This document shows positions 12,572 through 13,199 of a DNA stretch of 13,199 bases, piece after piece. The translations under genes and the position numbers were made by a program. This DNA is from Campylobacterota bacterium (lineage in GTDB: Bacteria; Campylobacterota; Campylobacteria; Campylobacterales; JALSKU01), in assembly GCA_013153915.1 (NCBI GenBank), contig JAADDL010000057.1, positions 1 to 13,199 of the forward strand, given 5' to 3'. How positions within the stretch are numbered: position 1 is the first letter of the stretch; every line of letters begins with the position of its first letter. Under the pieces are notes generated by a model, which worked only from the letters and a program-made list of their open reading frames with translations, did no database searches and had not been told where the DNA came from.

Positions 12572-13199
12572 ATGCAAAATATATTTGAAAGATTAACTCA
12601 CCAGATGACGCAAGCTATAGAGAGCGGTATCTCACTGGCACTTCACAATAAAAACAGCGAAGTTGAAGATATCCATGTGCTATGGGGGCTGCTTACAAAT
12701 AGTTCGTCAGTGCTAAATCAAGCGTTAAATAAGATGAATATAGATAAAGCGGCTATCGAACTCGAAGTTAAAAGCAGAGTAGATAGACTTCCTAAAGTAT
12801 CAACCGTAACAAAAGAAAATATCAAAATTTCTAGAAAATTAGCCGAGAGTTTACAAAAAGCCGAAGGACTTATGAACTCAATAGGAGATAATTTTCTTGC
12901 GGTAGATACTTGGCTTTTAGCAAACTTGGAGGATGAGCCTTTTAAAAGTATATTCTCAAGGTTTTTAGATCTTATGGAGTTAAAAAAGAGTCTTGAAGCC
13001 ATAAGAGGCGGTAAAAAGATCGAGTCTCAAAGTGCGGATGAAAATCTTGAAAGTCTTGAAAAATACGGTATAGACTTGACAAAAAAAGCTAGAGACAACG
13101 AGCTTGACCCCGTTATCGGAAGAGATGAAGAGATACAAAGGGTTATGCAAATCCTTATCAGAAAAACAAAAAACAATCCTATCCTTTTAGGAGAGCCGG
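12572..13199 (+). CDS. clpB: ATP-dependent disaggregase ClpB, 5' part
   Basis: The frame from ATG at 12572 is open to the window edge, giving 209 complete codons of a protein normally around 860 residues. Residues 1-140 form the Clp N-terminal substrate-binding domain, opening M-Q-N-I-F-E-R-L-T-H. NBD1 begins with G-I-D-L-T-K-K-A-R and L-D-P-V-I-G-R-D-E-E-I-Q-R, and the window stops inside Walker A (L-L-G-E-P-G). ClpB works with DnaK to pull proteins out of aggregates after heat shock. The ATG follows AAGGA by six bases. It has a strong promoter of its own with a possible HspR site, and diverges from ctpA. ClpB is preferred over ClpA and ClpC by the N-domain style and the K-K-A-R...I-G-R-D-E-E-I start of NBD1. 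Confidence 0.93.
   Translation, partial: MQNIFERLTHQMTQAIESGISLALHNKNSEVEDIHVLWGLLTNSSSVLNQALNKMNIDKAAIELEVKSRVDRLPKVSTVTKENIKISRKLAESLQKAEGLMNSIGDNFLAVDTWLLANLEDEPFKSIFSRFLDLMELKKSLEAIRGGKKIESQSADENLESLEKYGIDLTKKARDNELDPVIGRDEEIQRVMQILIRKTKNNPILLGEP

Noticed and set aside
12718..13002. Open frame of 94 codons on the minus strand
   Set aside because: Antisense to the clpB N-terminal domain, whose frame is continuous and recognisable.
1..13199. CRISPR arrays, tRNA or rRNA genes, intact insertion sequences, defence systems
   Set aside because: No regularly spaced repeats, cloverleaf genes, transposase domains or phage and toxin-antitoxin genes were recognised on reading both strands.

Overview
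The window looks like chromosomal DNA of a free-living Campylobacterota (Epsilonproteobacteria; the Sulfurimonas/Sulfurovum/Arcobacter neighbourhood seems most likely, by inference from protein style only). It is AT-rich, densely packed with ATGA/TTGA/GTGA gene overlaps, often uses TTG or GTG starts behind good AAGGAG or GGAG ribosome binding sites, and carries family members typical of that phylum. I see no tRNA, rRNA, CRISPR array or intact mobile element.

Layout. (1) Positions 1-1948, minus strand: a molybdate operon reading modE, modA, a stand-alone di-Mop protein, then the first 13 codons of modB running off the left edge. A good ModE operator covers the modE ribosome binding site. (2) 2081-2599, plus strand: a small cysteine-free DUF1858-DUF2249 protein, divergent from modE, with a perfect extended -10. 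(3) 2613-4367, minus: a soluble FIST-GGDEF diguanylate cyclase with an intact active site and I-site. (4) 4368-4757: a gap of about 390 bases holding a strong 13-bp terminator hairpin and possibly a decayed gene fragment. (5) 4758-6614, minus: htpG (bacterial Hsp90), with a near-consensus promoter and an upstream palindrome. (6) 6726-12356, minus: a tight cluster ctpA-purC-purS-purQ-(SH3 membrane protein)-plsC-DUF190-fluC, ending in a 48-residue membrane microprotein that is easily missed because it is short and starts with TTG. (7) 12572-13199, plus: the 5' part of clpB, divergent from ctpA, with a TTGACA-18-TATAAT promoter whose -35 lies inside a HAIR-like (HspR) inverted repeat.

How the genes work together. 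ModE would sense molybdate and repress its own uptake operon. The long minus-strand cluster links a periplasmic processing protease, three purine-synthesis enzymes, a phospholipid acyltransferase, a membrane-anchored SH3 protein and a fluoride channel with a DUF190 partner. Its start/stop overlaps suggest one translationally coupled transcript. Two chaperone genes (htpG, clpB) each carry an upstream inverted repeat with N7 spacing like HspR sites, so a shared heat-shock control is possible.

Nothing here is clearly a new defence or mobile system. The items most worth following are the fluC-linked microprotein, the DUF190/FluC coupling, the SH3 membrane protein, the 4.4-4.7 kb gap, and the two candidate HspR sites.
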